Source of the DNA: JAUIET01 sp964352475
GTDB taxonomy: Bacteria; Pseudomonadota; Gammaproteobacteria; Pseudomonadales; JAUIET01
Length of the DNA: 64,000 nt
Assembly (NCBI GenBank): GCA_964352475.1
Contig: CAYGSL010000012.1
Coordinates: forward strand, 34,105 to 98,104
Reading direction: 5' to 3'
The stretch's first letter is position 1. Each line of letters starts with the position of its first letter. The notes under the pieces are model-generated. The model made no database searches. It was not told where the DNA came from and was given only the letters and a program-made list of their open reading frames with translations. The position numbers and the translations under genes were made by a program. This document shows positions 9,988 through 19,443 of the stretch, one piece after another.

Positions 9988-10722
9988 TTATTCCTGCAGT
10001 CGCGCCCGTACCCATTGGGTGCGGTATTCACGCTGCAATATGCCTAATCGTGTGCCAGCGGTAAGCGCCATGGCATAAAATAAATAGAAGCCCGTGGTAA
10101 TCACCAAAAACGGCCAGAACATGTCCGGGTGAATGGTGGATTCTTCAGTAAATTTGATTGTAGCCGGTTGATGCAGGCTGTACCACCAGTCCACTGACTT
10201 ATAAATAATAGGGATATTGACCGTTCCAACCAGACTTAATACCGCACAGGCTTTTCCACTTTGTTCCGGGTTATCAAAGGCTTTGTTCAAAGCAATAACG
10301 CCGACGTAAAGAAAAAACAAAATAAGCATGGAGGTTACTCGCGCATCCCATACCCACCAGGTGCCCCATGTTGGCTTGCCCCAAACTGCACCACTAAATA
10401 GCGCTAAAAAAGTCAGCATGGCCCCAATCGGCGCAGCCTCTTTCATCACTATGTCCGCAAGCTTCATTCGCCAAATCAGACTGATGGCCCCTGCTATCGC
10501 CATTACGTAATAGCCCACCAGCGAGATCACTGCGGTTGGCACGTGAATGTAGAATATTCGAAAACTATTCCCTTGCTTATAATCAGCTGGCGCTATCGCC
10601 AAAGCCCAGACAAGACCAAGCAATAAAAACCCGGCACAGAAAAATGCCAGCCACGGTAACAGGCGCGTGCTGAAGTCGAAAAACCAGCGCGGAGAACCAA
10701 ACTTATGAAACCATGACCACAT
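9988..10722 (-). CDS. ccmC: Haem exporter/haem-handling protein CcmC
   Basis: A six-helix inner-membrane protein that loads haem onto CcmE. The 244-residue product has the tryptophan-rich motif PTWGTWWVWDARVTSML at about 115-131, flanked by conserved histidines in periplasmic loops. The start is ATG at 10722, 37 nt after ccmB. Length and topology are normal. Confidence 0.95.
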   Translation of the reverse strand: MWSWFHKFGSPRWFFDFSTRLLPWLAFFCAGFLLLGLVWALAIAPADYKQGNSFRIFYIHVPTAVISLVGYYVMAIAGAISLIWRMKLADIVMKEAAPIGAMLTFLALFSGAVWGKPTWGTWWVWDARVTSMLILFFLYVGVIALNKAFDNPEQSGKACAVLSLVGTVNIPIIYKSVDWWYSLHQPATIKFTEESTIHPDMFWPFLVITTGFYLFYAMALTAGTRLGILQREYRTQWVRARLQE

Positions 10723-10759
10723 CAGACGATTATACGTTGCTTTGCCTCAGCCACGGCGG

Positions 10760-11422
10760 CTAATGGTAATAATTGAGACGTAAACCCGCCACAACCGCCA
10801 GTGGGCTCAAGGCAATTGCCAATAAAAATTGCGCAGCCAGGATGAGAATCTGCCCAATATAATCGTAACCGCCAGTGGCGGATGTGACCGCAGATGAGGC
10901 GAAAATCAATACCGGTACATAAAGCGGAAGAATCAACAAAGCCAGCAACAGGCCGCCACGTTCGAAGCCCACTGTTAATGCAGCACCAATCGCCCCTATC
11001 AGTACTAGTGTGGGAACACCTATCAGCAAACTAATAATCAGCGCCAGCAGGCCTGGCATAGGCATGCCCAGCATAACGGCCAACAAAGGTGATACCACGG
11101 CTAGCGGCACAGCGATCATAAGTGCCTGCGCCATCAGTCTTGCCAGTATCAGAAAATACAGCGGCTGCGCAGCTAGCAGGAATTGCTCAAGACTGCCGTC
11201 AGCGTAGTCGTGTCGAAACAATGCATCTACCGACAACATAACAGCAAGCAGCGCAATCACCCAGATAAGGCCGGGTGCCAATACGGCGAGCTGTTGTTTA
11301 TCCGGACCGATACCAATAGCAAACAGACCGCACACCAGGATAAAAAACCACACGGCGTTTAAGCTCGCCGCCGGATTGCGAACACTTAGCAGTAGTTCTC
11401 GACGCAACACAGACTTAATCAC
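10760..11422 (-). CDS. ccmB: Haem exporter permease CcmB
   Basis: CcmB is the membrane subunit of the CcmAB ABC transporter that drives release of holo-CcmE from CcmC. The 220-residue product opens with RRELLLSVRNPAASLNAVWF, a CcmB hallmark, and has six hydrophobic segments. Its start is a GTG 13 nt after ccmA. Confidence 0.93.
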   Translation of the reverse strand: MIKSVLRRELLLSVRNPAASLNAVWFFILVCGLFAIGIGPDKQQLAVLAPGLIWVIALLAVMLSVDALFRHDYADGSLEQFLLAAQPLYFLILARLMAQALMIAVPLAVVSPLLAVMLGMPMPGLLALIISLLIGVPTLVLIGAIGAALTVGFERGGLLLALLILPLYVPVLIFASSAVTSATGGYDYIGQILILAAQFLLAIALSPLAVVAGLRLNYYH

Positions 11423-11435
11423 GCTAGTTGCACCA

Positions 11436-12041
11436 TTAGAGCTGCACCAGTTTAACGCCAGACACGCCTGTGAGTGGCTGGTGCGTGGTGAGAAGCACTA
11501 GCCCGCCTTGTTCGGCCTGGCGTTGAATCAAGCGCTGCAGCATGCTCACCCCTTGTGCATCCAGCGCGGTAAAAGGCTCGTCAAGAATCCAAAGTTTTGC
11601 ATCCACCGTTAGCAACCGTGCCAGAGCAACGCGACGTTGTTGCCCGGCTGAGAGATGATGACACAGCACGCTTTCACATTCAGCCAGCTGCATTGCCTGT
11701 AACGCCGCTTCTGCGCGTGTTTGATCAACCGGACCGCTTAACTCGCTCAACCAGGTCAAATTTTCAAGCGGTGTCAGCGAGGGCTTTACCGCGGAGGAAT
11801 GGCCAAGATAAAGGCTTATTCGGCGAAATTCGCTATCTGGAACGACCTCACCCTGCTCAAGCCACGATACTGAGCCCTCATAGTTCTGAGCAAGACCAGC
11901 TATGATACGAAGCAGCGTAGACTTGCCAGAGCCATTCGCCCCGCGTATTTCAACCAGGTCGCCGGGCGTGCATTCGATATTGAGCTGATCAAATAGCAGG
12001 CGCTCTCCGCGCTCGCAATGTAAATCCCGAATTTGAAGCAA
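11436..12041 (-). CDS. ccmA: Haem exporter ATP-binding protein CcmA
   Basis: CcmA is the ABC ATPase of the CcmAB complex and the first gene of the ccm operon. The 201-residue product has Walker A GANGSGKST at residues 34-42, signature LSAGQQRRVALARLL, and Walker B LWILDEPFTALD followed by the switch His in LTTHQPL. The reading frame starts at a TTG (12041) with no clear Shine-Dalgarno, so weak initiation or coupling to upstream translation is possible. It lies 71 nt downstream of motD; cheW, usual here in Pseudomonas, is missing. Confidence 0.93.
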   Translation of the reverse strand: MLQIRDLHCERGERLLFDQLNIECTPGDLVEIRGANGSGKSTLLRIIAGLAQNYEGSVSWLEQGEVVPDSEFRRISLYLGHSSAVKPSLTPLENLTWLSELSGPVDQTRAEAALQAMQLAECESVLCHHLSAGQQRRVALARLLTVDAKLWILDEPFTALDAQGVSMLQRLIQRQAEQGGLVLLTTHQPLTGVSGVKLVQL

Positions 12042-12112
12042 TATCTATCGACCCGCTGGAAAAACAGCTGCCATTCTATAGTCGGCTGCGCGCAGTTGCT
12101 AGCACGCAGAGG

Positions 12113-13198
12113 TCAAGGCTCACCGGATTCGGCAATACCAGAATCATTACTTTCAGAAGTCTGCCCAGGCGGCGTATTGGTGAACAACAAGCCCCCGCCA
12201 TCAAGTTCTATGGTGTTAAATTGTAGAGGCGCGTCATTGCCTTCAATCGCCTCGGGACTGAGTCCTTCGGGGAGTACCGGCTTCAAGTCTTGCCCGATTC
12301 GATCTCCCAGCTCCTGGTTAACAATAGATTCCGCCGCCTGGCGATTGTCTTCCTGATCGCGGTTAATACCCTTAACGAATATTCCTGCGTCATTCTTTAC
12401 GTTCTGGAACAATTCAGGTTCAACCGGAATAATACTGGGCCTGACAGTAGGAGTACGGGCGATCATCAAAGTAACGCGCCTGTTTCTGGCACGACCTTGC
12501 GCCGAGGTATTCGGCGCCACCGGCTGATACTTACCGTAACCCACGGCAGCCATGCGCTCTGGCGCCACACCTTTGTCACTTAGAAACCGCACAACCGCGG
12601 CTGCTCTGGCTGCAGACAATTCCCAATTAGATGCGAAGCGCGTACCTGCAACGGGTGTGTCGTCAGTAAACCCTTCCACTTTCATAGGCAATTCATAATC
12701 TTTCAGCACTTCGGCTACCTGCGTGAGCAGAATCAGCGCGTCCGTCGTCAGCTCAGTGTTGCCCGCTGGAAACAGCAGGTTTGAGTCCAGCTCCACCTGC
12801 AGCCATTCCTCGTTGCCCCGGATTTGCAGATCATTGATGCCACTAAAGCGCTGTACAATGGTGTCGCCCTGTGTTTCCAGCGAATTATCAGTCTTCTGCT
12901 CACTAACATTCTGTCCGGCATTGGTCTGCCCAGCGTGGCCACCCAGGTCGATCATGGTGCTGGATTTAGCCTCGGCATCATTCTGCCCCACGGTACTGGC
13001 GCTGGCATTCGGTGAGGCGAACATGTCGCTGAGTTTTTTTGAAAAGGCTGTGGCTTGCTGCTCATTCAGCTGTGCCACCGAATACATCACAACAAAGAAC
13101 GCTAACATTAAGGTTAGCAAATCAGCATACGACACCAACCAGCGGTCGTGGTTTACCGGCTCCTCAGCCTGCAGGGAACGTAAAAGCGCTGAACTCAC
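12113..13198 (-). CDS. motD: Flagellar motor stator protein MotD (MotB family)
   Basis: MotD anchors the MotC proton channel to peptidoglycan. The 361-residue product has an N-terminal cytoplasmic segment and one membrane helix containing the essential proton-binding Asp26 (SYADLLTLMLAFFVVMYS). A linker follows, then an OmpA-type peptidoglycan-binding domain at about 130-247 (VEGFTDDTPV, NWELSAARAAAVVRFL, RARNRRVTLMI). About 110 further acidic, low-complexity residues follow the OmpA domain, longer than I expect for MotD. The GTG start overlaps motC by 4 nt. Confidence 0.9.
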   Translation of the reverse strand: MSSALLRSLQAEEPVNHDRWLVSYADLLTLMLAFFVVMYSVAQLNEQQATAFSKKLSDMFASPNASASTVGQNDAEAKSSTMIDLGGHAGQTNAGQNVSEQKTDNSLETQGDTIVQRFSGINDLQIRGNEEWLQVELDSNLLFPAGNTELTTDALILLTQVAEVLKDYELPMKVEGFTDDTPVAGTRFASNWELSAARAAAVVRFLSDKGVAPERMAAVGYGKYQPVAPNTSAQGRARNRRVTLMIARTPTVRPSIIPVEPELFQNVKNDAGIFVKGINRDQEDNRQAAESIVNQELGDRIGQDLKPVLPEGLSPEAIEGNDAPLQFNTIELDGGGLLFTNTPPGQTSESNDSGIAESGEP

Positions 13199-13947
13199 TG
13201 CGCAATGCCGGGCAAGAAACTGGCAAGCTTGCGCTCTATCGCTTTAGGGCTGGTGCCTTCGGCAATAGAGACTATGCCTTCAATCGCCAGTGCCCTGCCC
13301 TGAACCTCGAGCTTTATGCAGCTGCGAAGTTTGGCGGCAATTGGAAGCAATATGAGATTGGCCAGGCCAACACCGTATATGGTAGCCACGAATGCAATAG
13401 CAATGCCAGGGCCCAGTTTCTCGGGATCTGTCAGATGCTGCATAACATGTATCAGGCCCATGACCGCGCCAATAATACCGATGGTTGGCGCGTAGCCACC
13501 CATGCTTTCAAAGAATCTGGCGGCTTCCAGATCGCGCTGCTCGCGAAGCGCTGAGTCAGTCTCCATCGCGCTGCGAATCAATTCCGGTGCGCCGCCATCA
13601 ATAAGCATTTGCAAACCGCGTTGAACAAAGCCATCTGGTTCTTTTTCAGCGCTGTCTTCAAGGCCCAGCAGGCCAAGTTTACGAGCCTGGGAAGCCCAGG
13701 CAACAATCTTGCTAAGGTGACTCTCAGCATTGGATAAAGGAGGGTAAAAAATCCAGCGCAAGCGTTGCAAAGCAAAACGCAATTGGCCTTTCGGCGTTTG
13801 CAGAACAGCCGCACCCAAAGTACCGCCAACAACAATGATGCCGGCCGGCAGGTTTAAAAACGTATTAAGTTGGCCACCGTCCAAGTAGTTGCCACCAAAT
13901 ACCGCACCAAAAGCGATAACGATACCGATTATGCTAAGCGCATCCAT
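13195..13947 (-). CDS. motC: Flagellar motor stator protein MotC (MotA family)
   Basis: MotC forms the pentameric stator ring around MotD. The 250-residue product has four membrane helices (two N-terminal, two near 145-200). The cytoplasmic loop carries charged residues that act on FliG (ALREQRDLEAARFFESMGG), and conserved prolines are in the last helices (PTIGIIGAVMGLI and GPGIAIAFVATIYGVG). It is similar to the second, MotCD-type stator of Pseudomonas rather than MotAB. It follows fliA by only 14 nt, with no chemotaxis genes between. Confidence 0.92.
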   Translation of the reverse strand: MDALSIIGIVIAFGAVFGGNYLDGGQLNTFLNLPAGIIVVGGTLGAAVLQTPKGQLRFALQRLRWIFYPPLSNAESHLSKIVAWASQARKLGLLGLEDSAEKEPDGFVQRGLQMLIDGGAPELIRSAMETDSALREQRDLEAARFFESMGGYAPTIGIIGAVMGLIHVMQHLTDPEKLGPGIAIAFVATIYGVGLANLILLPIAAKLRSCIKLEVQGRALAIEGIVSIAEGTSPKAIERKLASFLPGIAQ

Positions 13948-13961
13948 AGCAATTAACTACC

Positions 13962-14735
13962 TTATTCCTTGATTTGCCATGAAGACAGGCGCGATCTAAG
14001 TCGTAACATTGCCTGACTGTGAATCTGGCTTACTCTTGATTCGCTAACGCCAAGAACTTCGCCAATTTCCTTAAGGTTCAATTCATCATCGTAATAAAGA
14101 GACAACACCAGTTTTTCGCGTTCGGGTAAATTGCCTATCTCGGCGATGACTGCTTCTTTCAGAGTGGCTTCCTGAATCGACTGGGCTGGTGTTGCTCTAG
14201 CGGTATCTATTGGCTCTTCATTGGAATCTTCTCGCTCCACTATTTCATCTAGGCTTTGCAAGCGACTGCCCGCCGTGTCTTTCAGAAACGTGTAATAACT
14301 GTCGAGATCAATCTCTAACTCCTGGGCCACTTCAACATCCGTCGCTTCTCTGCCCAGACGCCCTTCTACACTGCGAATCGCTTTAGCTATGCGTCGGGCA
14401 TTTCGATGCACAGACCGCGGTGCCCAATCACCTTTTCGGACCTCATCGATCATCGAGCCTCTGATCCGAATACCGGCGTAGGTTTCGAAACTGGCGCCCT
14501 TGCCACTGTTGTAATTTCTGGCTGCTTCTAGCAAACCGATAACGCCGGCCTGAATCAAGTCATCAAGTTGCACACTGGCCGGAAATCTTGCCATCAGATG
14601 CTGACCTATCCGCTTTACCAACGGCGCGTAGCGGTCCACAAGAACAACCGGGTCGAGCTCGTTGGCTGATTCGGTATACACCGATACCTTACTCGCCGCA
14701 TTTTTGCTCTGGTCAGTCGATTTTGCGATGCTCAT
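13962..14735 (-). CDS. fliA: Flagellar sigma factor sigma-28 (FliA)
   Basis: The 257-residue RNA polymerase sigma factor for late flagellar genes. Region 2 is seen at about 30-105 (FPASVQLDDLIQAGVIGLLE, SFETYAGIRIRGSMIDE, DWAPRSVHRN). Region 3 follows, and region 4 ends with the helix-turn-helix LNLKEIGEVLGVSESRVSQI. The start is ATG at 14735. It belongs to the flhA-flhF-fleN-fliA-motC-motD unit. I did not find its anti-sigma factor FlgM in the window. Confidence 0.97.
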   Translation of the reverse strand: MSIAKSTDQSKNAASKVSVYTESANELDPVVLVDRYAPLVKRIGQHLMARFPASVQLDDLIQAGVIGLLEAARNYNSGKGASFETYAGIRIRGSMIDEVRKGDWAPRSVHRNARRIAKAIRSVEGRLGREATDVEVAQELEIDLDSYYTFLKDTAGSRLQSLDEIVEREDSNEEPIDTARATPAQSIQEATLKEAVIAEIGNLPEREKLVLSLYYDDELNLKEIGEVLGVSESRVSQIHSQAMLRLRSRLSSWQIKE

Positions 14736-14786
14736 TGCAACACCACTTTACTGGCGATATTTACTGAAGGCTGCATATGTCCGATC

Positions 14787-15608
14787 TCAAACCGCATTGC
14801 TGAGTAATAGTTTTTCAAAAAAGAATTCCAGCTGGCCGTTTGCATGAGAAGGAACCGGCCAACGATCTACTTTTTCGGCCAGCGCGCGAAATGCCTGACC
14901 GGCTTTCGATCTTGGCGAGTGTTCCAGCAACGCAACTTGTTTTTTTACTGCTTTTTTAAGCTGTTCATCGTAGGGGATATGCCCTGCATATTGTATGGAG
15001 ACATCCAGAAACTGATCCGTCGCCCGCTGCAATTTCTCAAACAAAGCTCTGCCATCAGTGGCAGACTCCGTCATATTGGATACAACCCTGAAACGCTGGC
15101 GCCCATAGTCACGGCTGCTTAGCTTTATCAATGCATAGGCATCGGTAAGTGATGATGGTTCATCACACACGACAACGATCACTTCGTTGGACGCGTGAAC
15201 AAAACTCATTACGTGGTTTTCAATACCTGCAGCCGTATCGATAATCAACACGTCCAGTAGATCGTCAATACTATTGAATGCATTTATAAGCGCTGCGTGC
15301 TCTGATAGCTCAAGATTGACCATTGAACGACTACCGGATGAGGCCGGTACGATGCTCAAACCTTTTGGGCCCTGCATAAGAATGTCTTTCAAAGTACAAT
15401 TGCCCGCTAATACATCCTCCAATGTTTTATCCGGCGTCAAGCCAAGCAACACATCAACATTCGCCAAGCCCAAATCGGCGTCTAACAAAGCTACTCTTTT
15501 ATGCATCCTCAGCAGCGCTAACCCCAGATTGATTGCGATGTTCGACTTACCGACACCGCCTTTTCCGCCGGTGACCGCGACCACCTGAATTCCATTGTTG
15601 TTACTCAC
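14787..15608 (-). CDS. fleN: Flagellar number regulator FleN (FlhG), MinD-like ATPase
   Basis: FleN/FlhG limits the number of polar flagella, in Pseudomonas by antagonising the activator FleQ. The 273-residue product is a ParA/MinD-type ATPase: the deviant Walker A GGKGGVGKSN is at residues 14-23, followed by ALLDADLGLANVDVLLGL and the Walker B segment VLIIDTAAGIENHVM. The GTG start has GAGGG upstream. It is 40 nt after flhF; the flhF-fleN pair indicates polar flagellation. Confidence 0.95.
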   Translation of the reverse strand: MSNNNGIQVVAVTGGKGGVGKSNIAINLGLALLRMHKRVALLDADLGLANVDVLLGLTPDKTLEDVLAGNCTLKDILMQGPKGLSIVPASSGSRSMVNLELSEHAALINAFNSIDDLLDVLIIDTAAGIENHVMSFVHASNEVIVVVCDEPSSLTDAYALIKLSSRDYGRQRFRVVSNMTESATDGRALFEKLQRATDQFLDVSIQYAGHIPYDEQLKKAVKKQVALLEHSPRSKAGQAFRALAEKVDRWPVPSHANGQLEFFFEKLLLSNAV

Positions 15609-15648
15609 TTGCCACCCTCAACTTCCTTGTTTTCTGGTTTTGCTGTGA

Positions 15649-17199
15649 TTAAATCAATTCAATTTGACGTTCAGCAATTGGCTCTATGGCATCTGCCATG
15701 TTGCCGCCGTCAATTCGACTAACATCTGTTTCCTGACAAGCGAAAGTTAGCAGCTGCTCAATAAGCAGCCTGGGTGTCGCACGCGCAAGGTCGTCAGGTA
15801 TGGTGTGGCCGCTGGCCAGATAGGCTGCAGGCAATGCATTGCTCACCAACAAGCTAACCGCTGGCCCAAGGCTGGGGCACTCGTCCAGGCGGGTGAAAAT
15901 ACAGCCCTGATAATCGCGGATTTGGTATGTTTCCATCGCGCGTTGCATGGATTCATATTGAATGTTTGCAGGTAAAACCAATATGGTCGACAAACGTTCT
16001 CCCAATCGCCGTAGTTCCAGCATTTGTTTTGCAAGATCGCGGTCTGTGCTGCGCAGGCCGGCAGTATCAATCAATACAAGCGATTTATCCGCGAATCGCT
16101 CAATTGCGTGGTTCAAACCACCTTGGTGGGCGTCAACAACTTCCACCTCGACATCCAGAATTTTTCCCATGGTAACCAGTTGCTCATAAGCAGCTATGCG
16201 AAAAATATCAGTGGTTATCAGACCAACTTCTTCAGGACTGTGCTGTAACACATACTCTGCGGCGAGTTTTCCAATAGTGGTGGTTTTCCCAGCACCTGAA
16301 GGTCCGACGAAAGCAAATGTGCCGCCATTTCGGATAATATCGTGCTGGCTCACAACTATATTGCCCTGTAATTCAGCCAGCACGGATTGCCATGACTGCT
16401 CGAATTCAGGAATTTCCCGGTACATGCTGACCAATTGGTCGCGTAACGCTGGGCTAAGATTGAGGTAGTCCACGCGCTCACGGAGTTCTTTGCTCCATGG
16501 GTACTGATAGCTCTCCGCGTAGGTTTCCCAATAGATCCCGAACTCATTCCAGAATTCGCCAATAGAGCGCAGCTCTCCTACCAGACGTTTTAACGCAGGG
16601 TCGTGTTTGGTTTTAAATGGGAAACGAGCTGCGTCTATAGAATCTTCCTCATCAATAGCGTTTTGTTCAGGCATAGGCAAATGAACAGGCTTTGGATCTG
16701 ACTTAGGTATTTCTGCACTTAACGATGCTGGTGCTGGTGCTGGCTCTGGCTTAGACGTAGGCGGAACGATTTCATCCAGCTCGGATTCGATAGCGCCCGG
16801 CTCAATCAAACTCTCAATCTCATCGATTTGGCCAGGCAAATCAATGTTGTTCTCAGAGTCTTCCAGCAAAAACTGCTCTTCGAGTTCCGCGAGTGTGCGT
16901 TTGGGTGGTTGCACGACTTCCCTGGACAATGGGTCTGTCTGCGGCGCTTCGGCCAGAGTCTCATCATTCGCAGCTGGCTGTTGCTTCGCAACAACAGTCT
17001 TTGCTGCAGGCTTTTTAGCCTGGGCTTTTTGCCTGTCTTTCGACAAAGCGATCAGAAAGCTGGAATCGTCTGTGACTACAACTTCAATGTGGTCACCCAG
17101 CTTACGACTTTTTAGAATGATCGCGTCTGCTCCCATCTCGTCTTTTGCTTTGACCATCGCATCTTGCATGTCTTTTGCGAGTATCGTCCGTGTTGTCAT
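15649..17199 (-). CDS. flhF: Flagellar biosynthesis regulator FlhF, SRP-type GTPase
   Basis: FlhF directs the flagellar base to the cell pole. The 516-residue product has an N-terminal B domain (MTTRTILAKDMQDAM and DAIILKSRKLGDHIEV), a long acidic, proline-rich linker (about 65-205), and a C-terminal NG GTPase domain with GPSGAGKTTTIGKLAAEY, LITTDIFRIAAYEQL, LIDTAGLRSTDRDLA and the specificity segment TRLDE. The ATG start has AAAGGGA nine nt upstream. It lies 37 nt after flhA and before fleN. Confidence 0.95.
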   Translation of the reverse strand: MTTRTILAKDMQDAMVKAKDEMGADAIILKSRKLGDHIEVVVTDDSSFLIALSKDRQKAQAKKPAAKTVVAKQQPAANDETLAEAPQTDPLSREVVQPPKRTLAELEEQFLLEDSENNIDLPGQIDEIESLIEPGAIESELDEIVPPTSKPEPAPAPASLSAEIPKSDPKPVHLPMPEQNAIDEEDSIDAARFPFKTKHDPALKRLVGELRSIGEFWNEFGIYWETYAESYQYPWSKELRERVDYLNLSPALRDQLVSMYREIPEFEQSWQSVLAELQGNIVVSQHDIIRNGGTFAFVGPSGAGKTTTIGKLAAEYVLQHSPEEVGLITTDIFRIAAYEQLVTMGKILDVEVEVVDAHQGGLNHAIERFADKSLVLIDTAGLRSTDRDLAKQMLELRRLGERLSTILVLPANIQYESMQRAMETYQIRDYQGCIFTRLDECPSLGPAVSLLVSNALPAAYLASGHTIPDDLARATPRLLIEQLLTFACQETDVSRIDGGNMADAIEPIAERQIELI

Positions 17200-17236
17200 G
17201 ATGTGTCCCTTTGCTGATTGTTATTAAGTGCATGAG

Positions 17237-19351
17237 CTAGCTGATGCTAGCCTCGATTGTCAGGTTTTTGCTGGTTGGAATTTCATTGAAAGCCAGTACG
17301 TAAAATTCGCCATAGGCAATTCTCGCAAACCGTGCCATAAGGTTTCGAATGGCAGAGGTCACCAACAGCACTGCGGGCTTGCCATCCATTTCCTGTTTTC
17401 TACCTAGATCCTGCAGGTTTATCTGCAGCTGCTGGGCAAGATTTGGTTCTATCACGGAGTCCAGATTGCTGTCGCCGCCTTGTCGTGCAGCAGCAACACT
17501 TTGCTGCAGCATTTGTTCCAGCGCCGGGTCCAAAGTAATCACCGGGAGATTTTCTGAGTCGCCGTATATTGATTGAATAATATTTCTCGACAGCGCCATT
17601 CGCACTGCGTTGCACAGCTGGTCAATATCGCCAGCCAGATCCGCATTACTCGCAATCGCTTCGGCGATTGTGCGCATATCGCGGATTGGAACGCGCTCTT
17701 CAAGCAGCATTTTGAGTAGGCGAAGAAAGACTTGTATGTTGACGGTGTTAGGTACCAGCTCCTCCACAAGTTTCGGTGCCGTTTCTGAAAGCATGTCCAG
17801 AATTCGCTGGGCTTCATCGTGACCGAGTAGTTCATTGACGTGATGTTTCAGAAGCTTGTTTAGATGTGTAGCAACCACCGTACTGGCGTCTACTACCGTA
17901 TACCCCAGAGACTGAGCGTTCTCTTTGTGCTGTGTGTCGATCCAGACAGCGTCAAGCCCAAATGCCGGATCTGTTATTGCGACTCCTTCCAGCTCACCAA
18001 ATACCTGACCAGGATTAATAGCCAACTCTCTGTCAGGAAAAATTTCCGCCTCAGCGATACCAACACCCATCAGCACAATTCGATAGCTATTGGGTCCTAA
18101 ATCAAGATTATCCCGAATATGTACCGGAGGTATCAGAAAGCCGATATCTTGAGATAATTTCTTGCGAATGCCACGGATACGGCCAAGCAAATCGCCTTGC
18201 TGATTTTTGTCTACCAAAGGAATCAAGCGGTAACCGACTTCAAGTCCAATTCGATCCACAGGTGAGACGTCTTCCCAGCCCAATTCACTGGGCTCTGCAG
18301 GTTCTACCTTAAGCTCCTCCGCCTGATGCTCATCCACATCACTCACGGTCTTGTTTTGCTGAGTGATATACCAGGCCCCGCATCCAGCCATGGCAGCCAA
18401 GGAAAGAAAAGCGATATGCGGCATGCCTGGAATAACGCCCATTAAGCCCAGGATACCGGCCGCAATGATCAGAGCCCTTGGCGAGGCAAACATTTGTGAA
18501 TACACTTGCTGGCCCATGTCTTCAGCGGAGTTAACCCGGGTCACCATGATTGCCGCTGCACTGGACAGTAGCAACGAAGGGATTTGCGCAACCAGGCCAT
18601 CACCAATAGTAAGCAGGGAGTACTTTTGCATGGCATCGGCAAACTCAAGTTCATGCTGGGCCATGCCTATACCTAGGCCACCGATCAAATTGATCACCAG
18701 AATCAAAATACCGGCTACGGCGTCACCACGCACAAACTTGCTGGCACCATCCATAGCGCCATAAAAATCAGCTTCGCTGGAAACTTCTTCCCTGCGTGTT
18801 CTCGCTTGATCCTGATCAATCAAACCGGCGTTAAGGTCGGCATCAATCGCCATTTGTTTGCCAGGCATTGCATCCAACGTAAATCGGGCACTAACCTCGG
18901 AAATTCGGCCTGCACCTTTGGTCACAACAACGAAGTTAATAATGATCAAGATCAGGAAAACGACCAGGCCTACGGCGTAATTTCCACCAATAACCACTTC
19001 GCCAAATGCCTCGATAACTTTACCCGCTGACGCACCACCCGCATGCCCTTCGAGCAGAACAACCCGCGTTGACGCAACGTTCAATGCCAGTCGAAGCAGT
19101 GTTGCGACCAGCAATACGGTAGGAAATACGGCGAAATCCAGTGGTCGCATGGCATACACGGCAACCAGTAAAACGACTATTGCGAGAGCAATGTTAAACG
19201 AAAAGAACACATCCAACAGAAATGGGGGAATAGGCAATGTCATCATTCCCATGATGACCAGCAAAAGTAATGGCACGCCAAAATTGCCTTGCACTATGTG
19301 CCTGACGGTGTTTAAAAGCGGCCTTGGGGCGTTGGTATCTACAGCTTCCAT
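17237..19351 (-). CDS. flhA: Flagellar export gate protein FlhA
   Basis: The 704-residue ring-forming membrane gate of the flagellar type III export machine. Eight membrane helices fill residues 20-330; the FHIPEP-type signature region is seen as NVASTRVVLLEGHAGGASAG followed by VVIGGNYAVGLVVFLILI. The cytoplasmic domain follows, with RFTLDAMPGKQMAIDADLNA and a C-terminal chaperone-docking half. The ATG at 19351 lacks a good Shine-Dalgarno; a strong AAGGAG lies about 50 nt upstream, before an out-of-frame ATG. First gene of its unit. Confidence 0.96.
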   Translation of the reverse strand: MEAVDTNAPRPLLNTVRHIVQGNFGVPLLLLVIMGMMTLPIPPFLLDVFFSFNIALAIVVLLVAVYAMRPLDFAVFPTVLLVATLLRLALNVASTRVVLLEGHAGGASAGKVIEAFGEVVIGGNYAVGLVVFLILIIINFVVVTKGAGRISEVSARFTLDAMPGKQMAIDADLNAGLIDQDQARTRREEVSSEADFYGAMDGASKFVRGDAVAGILILVINLIGGLGIGMAQHELEFADAMQKYSLLTIGDGLVAQIPSLLLSSAAAIMVTRVNSAEDMGQQVYSQMFASPRALIIAAGILGLMGVIPGMPHIAFLSLAAMAGCGAWYITQQNKTVSDVDEHQAEELKVEPAEPSELGWEDVSPVDRIGLEVGYRLIPLVDKNQQGDLLGRIRGIRKKLSQDIGFLIPPVHIRDNLDLGPNSYRIVLMGVGIAEAEIFPDRELAINPGQVFGELEGVAITDPAFGLDAVWIDTQHKENAQSLGYTVVDASTVVATHLNKLLKHHVNELLGHDEAQRILDMLSETAPKLVEELVPNTVNIQVFLRLLKMLLEERVPIRDMRTIAEAIASNADLAGDIDQLCNAVRMALSRNIIQSIYGDSENLPVITLDPALEQMLQQSVAAARQGGDSNLDSVIEPNLAQQLQINLQDLGRKQEMDGKPAVLLVTSAIRNLMARFARIAYGEFYVLAFNEIPTSKNLTIEASIS

Positions 19352-19443
19352 TCTGTGGCGGCGACAGCTCTGCCAAAAAAATGGCAGACATTCCGCAACT
19401 CTCCTTTTTATTAATGATTACCGATCAATCCTTGTTCGATCGG

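Noticed and set aside
13039..13554. 171-codon plus-strand frame
   Set aside because: Antisense to motC/motD; codons and composition are those of a shadow frame.
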